The notes beneath the pieces are model-generated. The model was not told where the DNA came from and did not search any database. It was given only the letters and a program-made list of their open reading frames with translations. A program made the position numbers and the translations under genes. Shown piece by piece: positions 26,627-35,253 of a stretch of DNA of 64,000 nt. This stretch comes from Pseudomonas grandcourensis (GTDB taxonomy: Bacteria > Pseudomonadota > Gammaproteobacteria > Pseudomonadales > Pseudomonadaceae), in the NCBI RefSeq assembly GCF_039909015.1, contig NZ_CP150919.1, positions 4,316,501 to 4,380,500 of the forward strand, written 5' to 3'. Every line of letters begins with the position of its first letter. Position 1 is the stretch's first letter.

Positions 26627-27376
26627 ATGAAAATTGCGATCGTTGGTATTGGATCTATCGGCGGAACCCTTACCCGAAAGCTTGTCACTGCTGGCCACGA
26701 AGTCAGTGTGGCCAACTCTCGGGGAAAAGAGGCGGTGAGCGCCTTTGCCAAGGAAGCAGGTGCCGTTCCTTGTGACTTGAAAGATGTCTTCGACAGCGCC
26801 GATGCTGTAATTATTTCCATTCCCCAACCGGCCATGGCGGCGCTTCCCAAGAACCTTTTGGCCGCATTGCCATCCTCGGTTCCAGTGGTCGACACGAGTA
26901 ATTACTACCCGGGCCTGAGAGACGAGCGCATCGCCGCTTTGGAAAATGGTCAAACCGAGAGCGTCTGGGTCAGCGAGCAGCTTGGCCGACCGGTAATCAA
27001 GGCCTTCAACAATATTCTTGCTTATTCGCTGGAGAATCTTGGTAAGCCAAAAGACGCCGAAGGCCGCCTGGGCGTAGCCGTTGCGGGGGACGATGAAAGT
27101 CATAAGCGTCTCGTGATGCAACTTGTCGATGACGTTGGATTCGAGCCAGTCGACAGTGACAGCCTGGAGGATTCATGGCGTCAACAACCCTGTACGCCAG
27201 CGTACTGCTGCGATTACACCGCTGATGAGATGCGTCCGGCGCTGAATGCCGCAGTCAAGGGAGCCGCAGCACAGAAGCGCGAAGCGTTCAATACGCAACT
27301 CCCTGCCCTGTTCGCCAAAAATCCCTCTCATCATGACGTAGTTGAATTTAATCGGAGCTTCAACACGGCAAGCTGA
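26627..27376 (+). CDS. NAD(P)-binding oxidoreductase, F420-reductase-like
   Basis: The 249-residue protein starts with a Rossmann motif MKIAIVGIGSIGGTLTRKL and SVANSRGKE. It continues with the NADP-oxidoreductase/F420-dependent pattern (ADAVIISIPQPAM, VVDTSNYYPG, PVIKAFNNILAYSLENLG). Such proteins in Pseudomonas probably use NADPH rather than F420 and are often controlled by a divergent HxlR gene, as here. The substrate is unknown. Start ATG at 26627 with GGAGG upstream. Confidence 0.85.
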   Translation: MKIAIVGIGSIGGTLTRKLVTAGHEVSVANSRGKEAVSAFAKEAGAVPCDLKDVFDSADAVIISIPQPAMAALPKNLLAALPSSVPVVDTSNYYPGLRDERIAALENGQTESVWVSEQLGRPVIKAFNNILAYSLENLGKPKDAEGRLGVAVAGDDESHKRLVMQLVDDVGFEPVDSDSLEDSWRQQPCTPAYCCDYTADEMRPALNAAVKGAAAQKREAFNTQLPALFAKNPSHHDVVEFNRSFNTAS

Positions 27377-27665
27377 ATTCGTCGTCACCGATCTAACCAG
27401 AAGCCACGCTTGCCAGAGCTTGGCACGCTACTGACTTATTGGAAGACAGTATCTGATAGTGCTTCTGTGCTGAGTGCCGACTTAGCTCGCCGATATTGCC
27501 GCCTGCCCATAGGTATCCGCTTTGAGGTGATAGCTGCCTTTAATACCGGCGGCTCTCGGCCAGAGGTGGTCTGTTACGTATCCGCGCGGATCGCCCCGAT
27601 ACCGCAGCAGCCGATCATAAAAAAGAACCGAAAACGCGCAAATTGCGTCCTTGATATCCATCGAA

Positions 27666-27803
27666 GATTCCACCCAGAGCCAGTGGTTTTGTGGGGGTAA
27701 AAACGCCAAATAATAAAAAGGGGTCGCGAGATAAAATCTCGCAACCCCTTGAATTATATGGTCGGGACGGAGTGATTCGAACACTCTACCCCTAGCACCC
27801 CAT
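27666..27803. repeat. Direct repeat copy 2: tRNA 3' part plus terminator (att-like)
   Basis: This is the second copy of the sequence at 17128-17265, in the same orientation and of equal length. It keeps the T-arm, acceptor strand, ACCA end and terminator, with one change just before the T-stem (T for G). The intact integrase gene starts 190 bp to the right, as expected beside an attachment site. The two copies bracket about 10.4 kb carrying the efflux/FadL genes. Confidence 0.78.
27718..27750 (-). terminator. tRNA-type intrinsic terminator, copy 2
   Basis: The same 15-bp stem and 3-nt loop as in copy 1, followed by a T-rich run on the minus strand. Confidence 0.8.
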
Positions 27804-27992
27804 GCGCTTACTGCGTGTAATTCCATGGATGCTAGTAGCTCCTAGCGGAAAGCCTAAACCTAGTAAATGCAAGGTATTCAGCCTATATTGACGTCTATCA
27901 CGATCCATATACATCCACCGGTAGCCGGGCGATTCGGTGGGGCAAAAGTGGGGCAAAATTCCAAAGCAGTGGAATCAGGCATGGGGTAGACA

Positions 27993-29390
27993 GTGGCAAA
28001 ACTAACGGCGAAGCAACTGGAGGTGCTCACCTCCGCGGATGACGGTAGGACGTTGCGCGAAGACGGTGGCCTGACAGCCAAAGTACGCGCGGGTGTACGC
28101 GGCGTTACTGTACTGTTTCGCTACGAGTTCAAACTGCACGGAATCAAACGCGATCACCGACTGGGCAGTTGGCCCAAAAAATCGCTGGCGCAGATCCGTG
28201 CCGAGCGTGACGAAATGAGAGTGAGCGTCACTAAAGGCGTAGACCCCAGCATCGCCCGCAAGGCCGCCAGGATCGAGGCCCAAGCAGCCATCATCGCCAC
28301 CATTGCCAACGCCGAACGCGAGTCCGCCGAGAACAAGACAGTCACTGATCTTTTCGAGGAGTGGATGCGCGACGGCGTGTCCCGCCAGGACGGCAACACC
28401 GAACTGCGCCGCAGCTTTACCAAAGATGTGTTACCAATCATTGGCAATAAGCCGCTGCGTAACCTCACCGAGAAAGATCTGCTCACCGTCCTGCGCTCGG
28501 TCAAAGCCCGCGGCCTGAACCGCGCCGTTGTGATTCGTAGTAAGGACATCGGCCAGATGCTACGCTGGGCCGAGAAACGCAAGCCGTGGCGCGCCCTAAT
28601 GGTCGATGGAAATCCGGCCGACTTGATAGACGTCAACAAACTGCTCGATCACGACTACCAAGAACAACGCGACCGCCTCCTTTCCATCGACGAAATCCGC
28701 GAACTGCGCGATATCTTCGCCCGCCTGGAGCGCGACTACGACGCCCTACCCGCCGGCCAGAAATATTCAGGCATCCGACCGGTGAATCCACGCGTGCAAT
28801 GCGCCGTCTGGATCTGCCTCAGTACGCTCTGCCGCATTGGCGAACTGCTCAAGTCCGAGTGGCGCCATGTCGATCTGGAAAAAGGCACATGGCTCATCCC
28901 GGCCAACGCCACCAAAGGACACAAAGGCAAACGGCAGGATCATCATGTTTTCCTGTCATCATTCGCTGTGAAGCAGTTCAAGCGCCTGAAAGAAAAATCC
29001 GGGCACACCCCTTTTTGCTTTCCTAGCAAAGATGAAAGCAACCACGTCGATACGAAGACCGTAAGCAAGCTGATCGGCGACCGGCAGTGCTCTTTCAAGA
29101 ACCGTAAAAACCCGCTATCCGGTCGCCATCATGATGACTCGCTAGTGCTAAGCCAAGGAAACAGCCGGGAATGGACACCGCATGACTTGCGTCGTACGGG
29201 AGCGACCATGATGCAGGAACTGGGTGTACCGCTGGACATCATCGACCGCTGCCAGAACCACTTGCTGGGTGGCTCAAAAGTCCGCCGGCATTATCTGCAC
29301 TATGACTATGCCAAGGAGAAAAATGAGGCATGGAACATACTGGGGCAGCATCTCGAGACGATCTTCGCTTGCCCAAGCCATCGGCGCTGA
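27993..29390 (+). CDS. Tyrosine-type site-specific integrase
   Basis: The 465-residue P4/Bordetella-phage-type integrase has an N-terminal DUF4102 arm-binding domain (LTAKQLEVLTSADDGRTLRE; DHRLGSWPKKSLAQIRAERD), a SAM-like core-binding domain (about residues 115-215) and a complete catalytic domain: R in LCRIGELLKSEW, the box HDLRRTGATM, and the tyrosine in HYLHYDY. The start is GTG at 27993 with GGGG upstream. It lies beside the att-like repeat and probably catalyses excision and integration at a tRNA 3' end. Two damaged relatives lie at 17434 and 34867, the latter very close in sequence. Confidence 0.93.
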   Translation: MAKLTAKQLEVLTSADDGRTLREDGGLTAKVRAGVRGVTVLFRYEFKLHGIKRDHRLGSWPKKSLAQIRAERDEMRVSVTKGVDPSIARKAARIEAQAAIIATIANAERESAENKTVTDLFEEWMRDGVSRQDGNTELRRSFTKDVLPIIGNKPLRNLTEKDLLTVLRSVKARGLNRAVVIRSKDIGQMLRWAEKRKPWRALMVDGNPADLIDVNKLLDHDYQEQRDRLLSIDEIRELRDIFARLERDYDALPAGQKYSGIRPVNPRVQCAVWICLSTLCRIGELLKSEWRHVDLEKGTWLIPANATKGHKGKRQDHHVFLSSFAVKQFKRLKEKSGHTPFCFPSKDESNHVDTKTVSKLIGDRQCSFKNRKNPLSGRHHDDSLVLSQGNSREWTPHDLRRTGATMMQELGVPLDIIDRCQNHLLGGSKVRRHYLHYDYAKEKNEAWNILGQHLETIFACPSHRR

Positions 29391-29423
29391 TTGAAAACTG
29401 ATCCAGCCTTTACTGGGTTAGTT

Positions 29424-29726
29424 TTAGATCAGCGGCAACACCCCCATCAGCAGTCGCTGATTCAGAGCTGCCTTCTCCCACAGGAAACTCCAGGTCGCCT
29501 TCATCCGCGTTATGTCCTTCAGTTCCTATGCCATCAGAAGCTAGAAGGTGCGAGAGAACTCGATTTGCTCGCCAAGCACGCAACGAAATCGTGGATCCGA
29601 GTCGGCCGAAAAAGACGGCAATATCGCAATGCCCGCTTCTGTGGCTGTGGCCTGCTGCTGGGTAAGGATGCTGGTACTGCGTAGTGCAATATGTCGTGAT
29701 TCACGTATGTAATTCAGGCGCATCAA
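29424..29726 (-). pseudogene. LysR-family C-terminal fragment
   Basis: The translation RSTSILTQQQATATEAGIAI, then LPSFSADSDPRFRCVLGEQI, is the end of a LysR effector domain. The frame continues past two in-frame TAG codons into ELKDITRMKATWSFLWEKAAL and stops at 29424. The N-terminal two-thirds of the gene are missing here. Another LysR scrap, an N-terminus, lies at 29986-30255 on the same strand, and the two may be pieces of one gene with an internal deletion. Confidence 0.7.
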
Positions 29727-29752
29727 CTCCTTGCTATCAGGAGATCCTCGAT

Positions 29753-29989
29753 ATGGCTGACGAAACAGTAATGACGAAGGTCGTCGCGATGACGGATCGG
29801 TGGATGCCGCTCGAAGTAGTCAACCGATGTATACAGTTTGAGCACGTATTCGGTGAGCTTGGTGATGATAAAAGGCGGCAGAAAAGCCTGGATATGTTTC
29901 TCCGGCTCGTTATCGAAGATACCCATGAATTGATCAGAGCAAAAGTGATACTTATCACCTTTGTATTCCTCCTCCCGATGGCATATTAA
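29753..29989 (+). CDS. Hypothetical small protein
   Basis: A 78-residue open frame starts at ATG 29753 with GGAG nine bases upstream. The translation (MADETVMTKVVAMTDRWMPL onward) is predicted partly helical and ends in a short hydrophobic stretch (VILITFVFLLPMAY). I do not recognise it. It lies between two LysR fragments, so it may be recently inserted or a chance frame. An overlapping minus-strand frame (29723-30025) is an alternative but lacks a ribosome-binding site. Confidence 0.3.
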   Translation: MADETVMTKVVAMTDRWMPLEVVNRCIQFEHVFGELGDDKRRQKSLDMFLRLVIEDTHELIRAKVILITFVFLLPMAY

Positions 29990-30255
29990 AGCGGGGTCAT
30001 CCGGCTCAGTAAATACCGTTGGCAACTAGCAGCACTGACAGAGTTTGGCCAGGCCGAAGTTCTTGAGGGTTCAACCTCGCACTTACTGCGTTTGAGCAGC
30101 GGCGCACTGAATCGTGTCTCGATGTCGGAACCCCGTTTACTGACGGCCGATGGCGCGATGAATGCCCGCTCTTTGGCGCGTGCAATGGTGCTCTCTTCGA
30201 AAATCCGAATGAACAGGTGCAAAGTCAAATGATCCAGGTGCTGCATCATGTCCAT
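29986..30255 (-). pseudogene. LysR-family N-terminal fragment
   Basis: The first 55 residues read as a LysR helix-turn-helix (HLDHLTLHLFIRIFEESTIA, then RAKERAFIAPSAVSKRGSDIE, FSAPLLKR). The homology then fades and the frame ends after 89 residues without an effector domain. It probably belongs with the C-terminal LysR scrap at 29424-29726. Confidence 0.65.
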
Positions 30256-30319
30256 CCCTCAAGTCGCATCGTGCCACGAACCAAACGTTGCTCTTCGCTT
30301 CCAATTGATCGACGCGCGC

Positions 30320-31138
30320 TCAGGACCAACGCCTCCTCACTACCAGCCCCAGCAATTCTCGATGTCCGCTGACTCCCACCTTTCGATAAAGCCGCTTTAT
30401 GTAGGTAGCGGCGCTTGAGCGCTGGATGCCCATCAGGGGCGCTATCTCTTCCGCCCCCAGGCCATTGAGCAAATGCCTTAGCAGCTCACGGTCCCGACGA
30501 GTCAGTTCAGGATAGAGCTGCTCGACGCGTTGACTTAGCACGGACGGCATCTGGTTGGCTTCGACATAAGCGCGATAGTGCAATCGCGTGACTTGAATCA
30601 GTAGCGGCGCAACCGACTCGATAAATTCAATGTCGCGCTGATTGAAGTTACCGTGCTCACGACCTCGATAGAAGTTGATCGACAGCCAAGCCCCGCCCTC
30701 TTCCTGATGATTGAGCAAGGCCATGCGCTGAGATATTTGCGGTTGCTCGTAGCAGACCCGCCGATAGTCACGATGGGTGATGTCTTCAACTGATTGAAGC
30801 TGAGCCAGGATTCGCGCGTCGCCGTATTTTGCCCGATGGCCGAGCATCGCTTGGCGGTTGCCGTCCAGGCTGTGAAAACGCTCGACGTAGTCCCGGGAGA
30901 TGCGCGATATCTGCACGAGTCTTGCCTGATCGGAGCACGACAACACCTGCGGCTCCTGGCCTTGCGGATAAGCGAAAATTGTACATTGAGCCAGCGGCAT
31001 TTCACCCCGTACCAGGGTCAGTAACTCTGCCGCCAACCAGGTTCGGCAGTCCTCGCCTACCCGAGCCAATAGATGAGCAATTTCCCCCGTCGTCAATGGG
31101 CTCTGATGGTAAACGTTGGTAAGCAGCCAGTGGTTCAT
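30320..31138 (-). CDS. LuxR-family transcriptional regulator
   Basis: The 272-residue protein has a C-terminal LuxR/GerE helix-turn-helix (YPELTRRDRELLRHLLNGLG, then EEIAPLMGIQRSSAATYIKRLYRKVG, about residues 208-265). Its N-terminal domain of about 190 residues has no autoinducer-binding signature that I recognise. The start ATG overlaps the stop of the MFS transporter gene by 4 bp, so it is the last gene of the FAD monooxygenase-DUF2783-MFS operon and probably controls it. Confidence 0.87.
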   Translation of the reverse strand: MNHWLLTNVYHQSPLTTGEIAHLLARVGEDCRTWLAAELLTLVRGEMPLAQCTIFAYPQGQEPQVLSCSDQARLVQISRISRDYVERFHSLDGNRQAMLGHRAKYGDARILAQLQSVEDITHRDYRRVCYEQPQISQRMALLNHQEEGGAWLSINFYRGREHGNFNQRDIEFIESVAPLLIQVTRLHYRAYVEANQMPSVLSQRVEQLYPELTRRDRELLRHLLNGLGAEEIAPLMGIQRSSAATYIKRLYRKVGVSGHRELLGLVVRRRWS

Positions 31139-32460
31139 TCAGGTATGAGTTCACGTGATGAAAATTGGCGTTCATGGGGTAGCGTGCGCACCAGCATTGC
31201 AGCCACCAGTAACAGCAGCGCAGCGTACAGACAACCGGCGGTATAGGTATGGGTAAGGTCTTTCAGCCAGCCGACCACTAAGGGGTTAAGGGCAGACCCC
31301 AGATTACCCACTGCATTGATCACCGCGATGCCCACCGCCCTGGCTTGAAAACTTAATGAGCGATCCGGCAGGGTCCAGAAAATCGACATGGCCGTATAGG
31401 AACCCGTCGCCGCCATGCAGACCCCGGCCAGCTGCACGATCGGCTCACTCGACAGGGCCGTGCAACACCAGCCTGTTGCAGCCAGCAGCATTGGAAGCGC
31501 CAGGTGCCAACGCCGCTCCTGGGTCAGGTCCGAGTGTCGGCCCCAGAGGATCATGCCAATGATGGTGCATATTTGCGGAATTGCCGACAACAATCCGATC
31601 AGCGTATTGCTCTGGCCAGTGCTGAAGCTCTTGACGATCAACGGCGTCCAGACTGCGATCATCGCTAAGGTGTTGACCAGGCAAAAGTACACCAGACAGA
31701 ACAGAATCACCGATGGCGACAGCAACTCACGTCCCCAGTGAGCGTGAGGGGAAGGTGCCTGACGGTCACGCTCGATCAACTCGGCCAACTGCAGCTTCTC
31801 ATCGTCGCTCAACCAGTGTGCCTTGCGCGGCTGATCATCCAGATAACCGTACACCGCCAGACCGAGTACGACGCTGGGTAGTCCTTCAAGAAGAAACAGC
31901 CATTGCCAGCCTGCCAGGCCCCAGTGGCCATCCAGCCCCAAAATGGCGCCGGACAAGACCGAGCCAAAGCCCGCGGTAAACGGCATGGCGATCATGAACA
32001 GCGCATTGGCACGAGCCCGGTACGCAGCTGGAAACCAGAACGTCATGTACAACAGCACCCCGGGCAGAAATCCTGCCTCGGTGATACCTACCAACGCACG
32101 CAACCAATACAGACTGGCTGCGTCATGCGCAAACAGGGTGGCTGTCGACGCGAGTCCCCAAGCAATCATCAGGCTGCCAATCCAGCGACGGGCGCCGAGT
32201 TTCGCCAGGACCATGTTGCTGGGGATGCCGCAGGCGATGTAGGCCAGGTAAAAAATCGTCGTTGCCATACCGAACTGGGTACTGCTCAAACCCAGATCGT
32301 CCATCATAGTCAGCCCGGCGAAGCCGATGTTGATACGGTCCAGAAATGAAAAAACGAAGCAGATGAAAAGAAACCACAGCAGGCGTTTCGAAACCTTGGC
32401 AATGACCGGCGGTTGAGCGCCGGTCTCCACGCCAGGGGTCACAGCAGGACGGGATGGCAT
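31135..32460 (-). CDS. MFS transporter, anion:cation symporter family
   Basis: The 441-residue twelve-helix transporter has the ACS signature near the first helix (FSFLDRINIGFAGLTMMDDL) and the segments YLAYIACGIPSNMVLAKLGA and GITEAGFLPGVLLYMTFWFP. ACS members import organic anions, often aromatic or sugar acids. It is coupled to the LuxR gene (4-bp overlap) and lies 42 bp after the DUF2783 gene, so it probably imports the substrate of the FAD monooxygenase. It resembles HpaX of the homoprotocatechuate cluster in overall pattern but is a separate gene. Confidence 0.9.
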   Translation of the reverse strand: MPSRPAVTPGVETGAQPPVIAKVSKRLLWFLFICFVFSFLDRINIGFAGLTMMDDLGLSSTQFGMATTIFYLAYIACGIPSNMVLAKLGARRWIGSLMIAWGLASTATLFAHDAASLYWLRALVGITEAGFLPGVLLYMTFWFPAAYRARANALFMIAMPFTAGFGSVLSGAILGLDGHWGLAGWQWLFLLEGLPSVVLGLAVYGYLDDQPRKAHWLSDDEKLQLAELIERDRQAPSPHAHWGRELLSPSVILFCLVYFCLVNTLAMIAVWTPLIVKSFSTGQSNTLIGLLSAIPQICTIIGMILWGRHSDLTQERRWHLALPMLLAATGWCCTALSSEPIVQLAGVCMAATGSYTAMSIFWTLPDRSLSFQARAVGIAVINAVGNLGSALNPLVVGWLKDLTHTYTAGCLYAALLLLVAAMLVRTLPHERQFSSRELIPE

Positions 32461-32502
32461 AGGGATGATCCTGTTCTTGTAATTATTGGCTGGCGCGAAG
32501 CT

Positions 32503-32685
32503 TTACAGGTCTTGTCCGGCGCATTCGATCAGTGCGTCGAAGCGCTCGGCATCGTTCAGTGCCTCGGCCGCCAGTAGTGCCAGCTTGACCAGAAACAACT
32601 CGCTGTCGTTACCCGTACGATCAATCGCCTCGGCAAGTCGGTCATAGGCGCGTTCGAGGTCTGTTACGTTCATTGACTGGCTCAT
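32503..32685 (-). CDS. DUF2783 small protein
   Basis: The 60-residue acidic, helical protein (DLERAYDRLAEAIDRTGNDS, then ELFLVKLALLAAEALNDAER) matches the pattern of DUF2783 proteins. These are characteristically encoded directly after MhpA-type FAD monooxygenases. The start overlaps the monooxygenase stop by 4 bp, so the two are translationally coupled. A role as a partner or stabiliser of the monooxygenase is plausible but not known. ATG 32685 is chosen; ATG 32673 is a possible shorter start. Confidence 0.75.
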   Translation of the reverse strand: MSQSMNVTDLERAYDRLAEAIDRTGNDSELFLVKLALLAAEALNDAERFDALIECAGQDL

Positions 32686-34394
32686 GGGTGGTCACTCCCG
32701 TTGTGGCCAAGGGCCTGGTTCAATCCATGGCGCAAACGCTCGCCATCCAAATGCAGCCAGCGGGCGCAGACGTGCTGGTCCGGGCGTGCCAGATAGGCGG
32801 CGCCTGCATGCTGCACGCCATAACGCGTGCTGAACAGATCGTCGCAATCGGCCAGGGTCAGGTCGGCGTGTTGCACCTGAAGGACTCCATTCATGGCGAT
32901 CGCGATCACTTGAATCGGCACTCCCTGACGGCGTAGCGCCTGGACTTGGGCAACGACTTCGACATCGAGTGCCGCCGCGTCAGTGAAGCAAATCAAATGA
33001 TAAGCGGGCGCCAACTCATCGAAGAGATAGTGCTGCTCTGCCAGACGTACATTCAGCAACGGTGCACCGTTGCGCGGCCCGCCGGTAAACAATTGATTAT
33101 CGTCGTTCACCGCGTTGAGTTGCGAATCGGCATAATCGTGAGCCCTTGAAGTCCGCCAGTGATAGAGCGGGCGCACGAACTCGCGGGTCAATGACAGCGA
33201 CAGCACCGCGTCGCGTAATAACCGATAGCCACGACTGGGTGGCGCCATGAACCGCGTGCTCTTACCAGCCTCTTCAATGATTTCCCGAGCGGCCTTCACC
33301 CGTTCGTCACTGTAGGATGCCAGCAGTCCGGCACCGGCCAGGCCTTTGATGTGCAGGGCCAGTTTCCAGCCAAGGTCGTGGCAGTCCTGGAAGCCGGTAT
33401 TGGCCCCGCGCACGCCGAAAATCGGTAACAGGTGCGCCGCGTCTCCGGCGAAAATCACGCGGTGGTTGATGTACTCCGCCAGGGTCAGCGCCCGGGCCGA
33501 GTACACCGAACTCCAATCCAGTTCCCATACCGGGTTCTCGACGCCGAGCATCGCCAGTTGCGCATCGATGCGCTCACGCAAGGAGTCGGGGTGCAGCGCC
33601 TGCTCGGGCGTTTCGTCCACGGGCAACTGGTAATCGATGCGCCAGATATCCCCGGGCTCGCGGTGCATCAACACGGTATTGCCGGGATTCCAGGCGGGAT
33701 CGAAAAATGCCAGGCGTTCGGTCGGCAGATCGAGCTTGATGCGGATGTCGGCAATCACGAACCGCCCTTCATAGGACGCCCCTTCAAGCTTGAGACCCAG
33801 CAACGAGCGAAGTCCGGAGCGGGCGCCATCAGCAGCCACCACCCAATCGGCCTGCAGGGTATAGGTATCGCCCGGGGTATCGACTTGCAACACCGCACCG
33901 TCGACGCCTTGCTCGATATCGATGACTTTGTTGCCCCAACGCAATTCGATCAGCGGTTGTGCTTGGGCGGCCTCTACCAGATGTTGCTCGAGGTACTGCT
34001 GTTGCAGGTTGGTCATCGGCGCAAAACGATCGTGCTCGTCGACCGGGGCTTCCATGCGAAAAACTCGCTGGCCGCGGTAGTACGAATTGCCGAAACGCCA
34101 GGGCAGACCCTGTTCGGACACCACCCCGGACACCCCCACTTGCTGGAAAATCTCCATGGAGCGACGGGTGAAAACAATTGCGCGACTACCTTCACAGACT
34201 TGCTGTTGAGCGGCTAGAACAGTGTTTCTGATACCGAAGCGCGCCAGTTCGAGCGCCAGCGTCAAGCCAATAGGTCCGGCCCCCACAATCGCCACAGACG
34301 ATTGATTGTCGACGCCTGGGTACGGCACGAAAGCAGGATAAACCTGATAAGGGAAATAAAGAGATTGATGGGGTACGACTTGAGGCTGATGCAT
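32682..34394 (-). CDS. FAD-dependent aromatic monooxygenase, MhpA/PheA-TfdB type
   Basis: The 570-residue group A flavoprotein hydroxylase has the FAD-binding motif VAIVGAGPIGLTLALELARF (about residues 34-53), the DG motif VVAADGARSGLR and the GD motif VIFAGDAAHLLPIFGVRGAN. The C-terminal thioredoxin-like extension of the MhpA class follows. Such enzymes hydroxylate phenolic rings with NAD(P)H and O2. It is the first gene of a compact four-gene operon with a DUF2783 protein, an MFS importer and a LuxR regulator. No ring-cleavage gene is adjacent, so its product must be handled elsewhere. Start ATG at 34394. Confidence 0.88.
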   Translation of the reverse strand: MHQPQVVPHQSLYFPYQVYPAFVPYPGVDNQSSVAIVGAGPIGLTLALELARFGIRNTVLAAQQQVCEGSRAIVFTRRSMEIFQQVGVSGVVSEQGLPWRFGNSYYRGQRVFRMEAPVDEHDRFAPMTNLQQQYLEQHLVEAAQAQPLIELRWGNKVIDIEQGVDGAVLQVDTPGDTYTLQADWVVAADGARSGLRSLLGLKLEGASYEGRFVIADIRIKLDLPTERLAFFDPAWNPGNTVLMHREPGDIWRIDYQLPVDETPEQALHPDSLRERIDAQLAMLGVENPVWELDWSSVYSARALTLAEYINHRVIFAGDAAHLLPIFGVRGANTGFQDCHDLGWKLALHIKGLAGAGLLASYSDERVKAAREIIEEAGKSTRFMAPPSRGYRLLRDAVLSLSLTREFVRPLYHWRTSRAHDYADSQLNAVNDDNQLFTGGPRNGAPLLNVRLAEQHYLFDELAPAYHLICFTDAAALDVEVVAQVQALRRQGVPIQVIAIAMNGVLQVQHADLTLADCDDLFSTRYGVQHAGAAYLARPDQHVCARWLHLDGERLRHGLNQALGHNGSDHP

Positions 34395-34590
34395 GGTTCC
34401 GGTAGCTCCCGGTTTATTGTTATCGGGGACAGGTTTTCTGGAGCCACTCTAAATCCAGGCGCTCAAGGGGATGTCCCCTGCAGAGGACATCTTGCTGACG
34501 CTCGCCAATCATATCCCTCTGGTGCGTCGCGTTATCGGCGCTCCACCGCTCTGATGCCCTCGCGACCCCCTCCTCCCGTCTTGCGTATGG

Positions 34591-34812
34591 CATCCCCGGC
34601 CGCGAGCGCTGGGCCTCGTCCTGGTCAGGATCGACGGTAATGCGCACCGGCACACGCTGTGCCAGCTTGACGAAGTTGTCGGTGGCATTGTCCGATTGCG
34701 GCAGGGCAAATTCGGGACCGGTGACGGCGAGATACGCTGCACATGACCGCGCAATTGCTGGTGGTCGAGGGCATCGACGGAAAAAGTCACCGGCTGGCCG
34801 ATACGGACTTAA
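34591..34812 (-). pseudogene. HlyD/EmrA-type membrane-fusion protein fragment
   Basis: The minus strand reads VRIGQPVTFSVDALDHQQLR then GHVQRISP in one frame and, after a 1-2 base frameshift, TGPEFALPQSDNATDNFVKL then AQRVPVRITVD in another, ending at RPGM. This is the C-terminal beta-barrel region of an EmrA/AaeA-like adaptor. Both ends and the partner transporter are missing, so it is debris of an exporter gene lying directly against the integrase remnant. Confidence 0.75.
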
Positions 34813-34866
34813 TCCATTTGGGTACCTTTCATGTTTGCGATCACCCAAAGCGTATTGGGTACCAGT

Positions 34867-35251
34867 AGTTCAAGCGCCTGAAAGAAGAGACCGGCAATAT
34901 CCCTTTTTGCTTTCCCAGTAAGGAGGAAAGCAACCACGTTGATACAAAGAAAGCTGATCGGCGACCGGCAGTGCTCTTTCAAGCACCGCCGAAACCCGCT
35001 ATCCGGTCGCCATCACGATGACTCGCTAGCGCTAAGCCGCGGCAACAGCCGGGAATGGACACCGCATGACTTGCGTCGAACGGGAGCGACCATGATGAAG
35101 CAACTTAGTGTTCCGCTGGATATCATCGATCGCTGCCAGAACTATTGGTGGGTGGCTCAAAGGTCCGCCGGCATTATCTGACTATGCCAAAGAGAAAAAT
35201 GAGGCATGGAACATGCTGGGGCAGTATCTCACGACGGTCTTCGCAAGCTAA
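34867..35251 (+). pseudogene. C-terminal remnant of a second integrase
   Basis: This stretch aligns along its length with the last third of the intact integrase gene (about 28974-29376) at high nucleotide identity. It includes the blocks KLIGDRQCSFKHRRNPLSGR, REWTPHDLRRTGATMM and LDIIDRCQN. Short deletions (for example 8 bp after the VDTK codons and 1 bp in the QNHLLGG region) break the frame. The 5' two-thirds are absent. It has the same orientation as the intact copy and ends 3 bp before the chemoreceptor stop, marking the right edge of the mobile DNA. Confidence 0.88.
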
Positions 35252-35253
35252 AT

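Larger units (their letters stand above)
27377..27992. other. Integration-site interval between oxidoreductase and integrase
   Basis: This 616-bp interval has no gene. It contains the second 138-bp tRNA/terminator repeat (27666-27803) and, to its right, about 190 bp leading to the integrase, which should include the integrase promoter and arm-type binding sites. The part left of the repeat shows nothing recognisable. Confidence 0.6.

Noticed and set aside
27770..27850. Complete tRNA gene at the second repeat
   Set aside because: As for copy 1, homology to the tRNA stops at the anticodon-loop side; no 5' half is found.
33432..34217. Plus-strand open frame of 261 codons inside the FAD monooxygenase gene
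   Set aside because: Antisense shadow; the minus-strand frame has clear FAD motifs.
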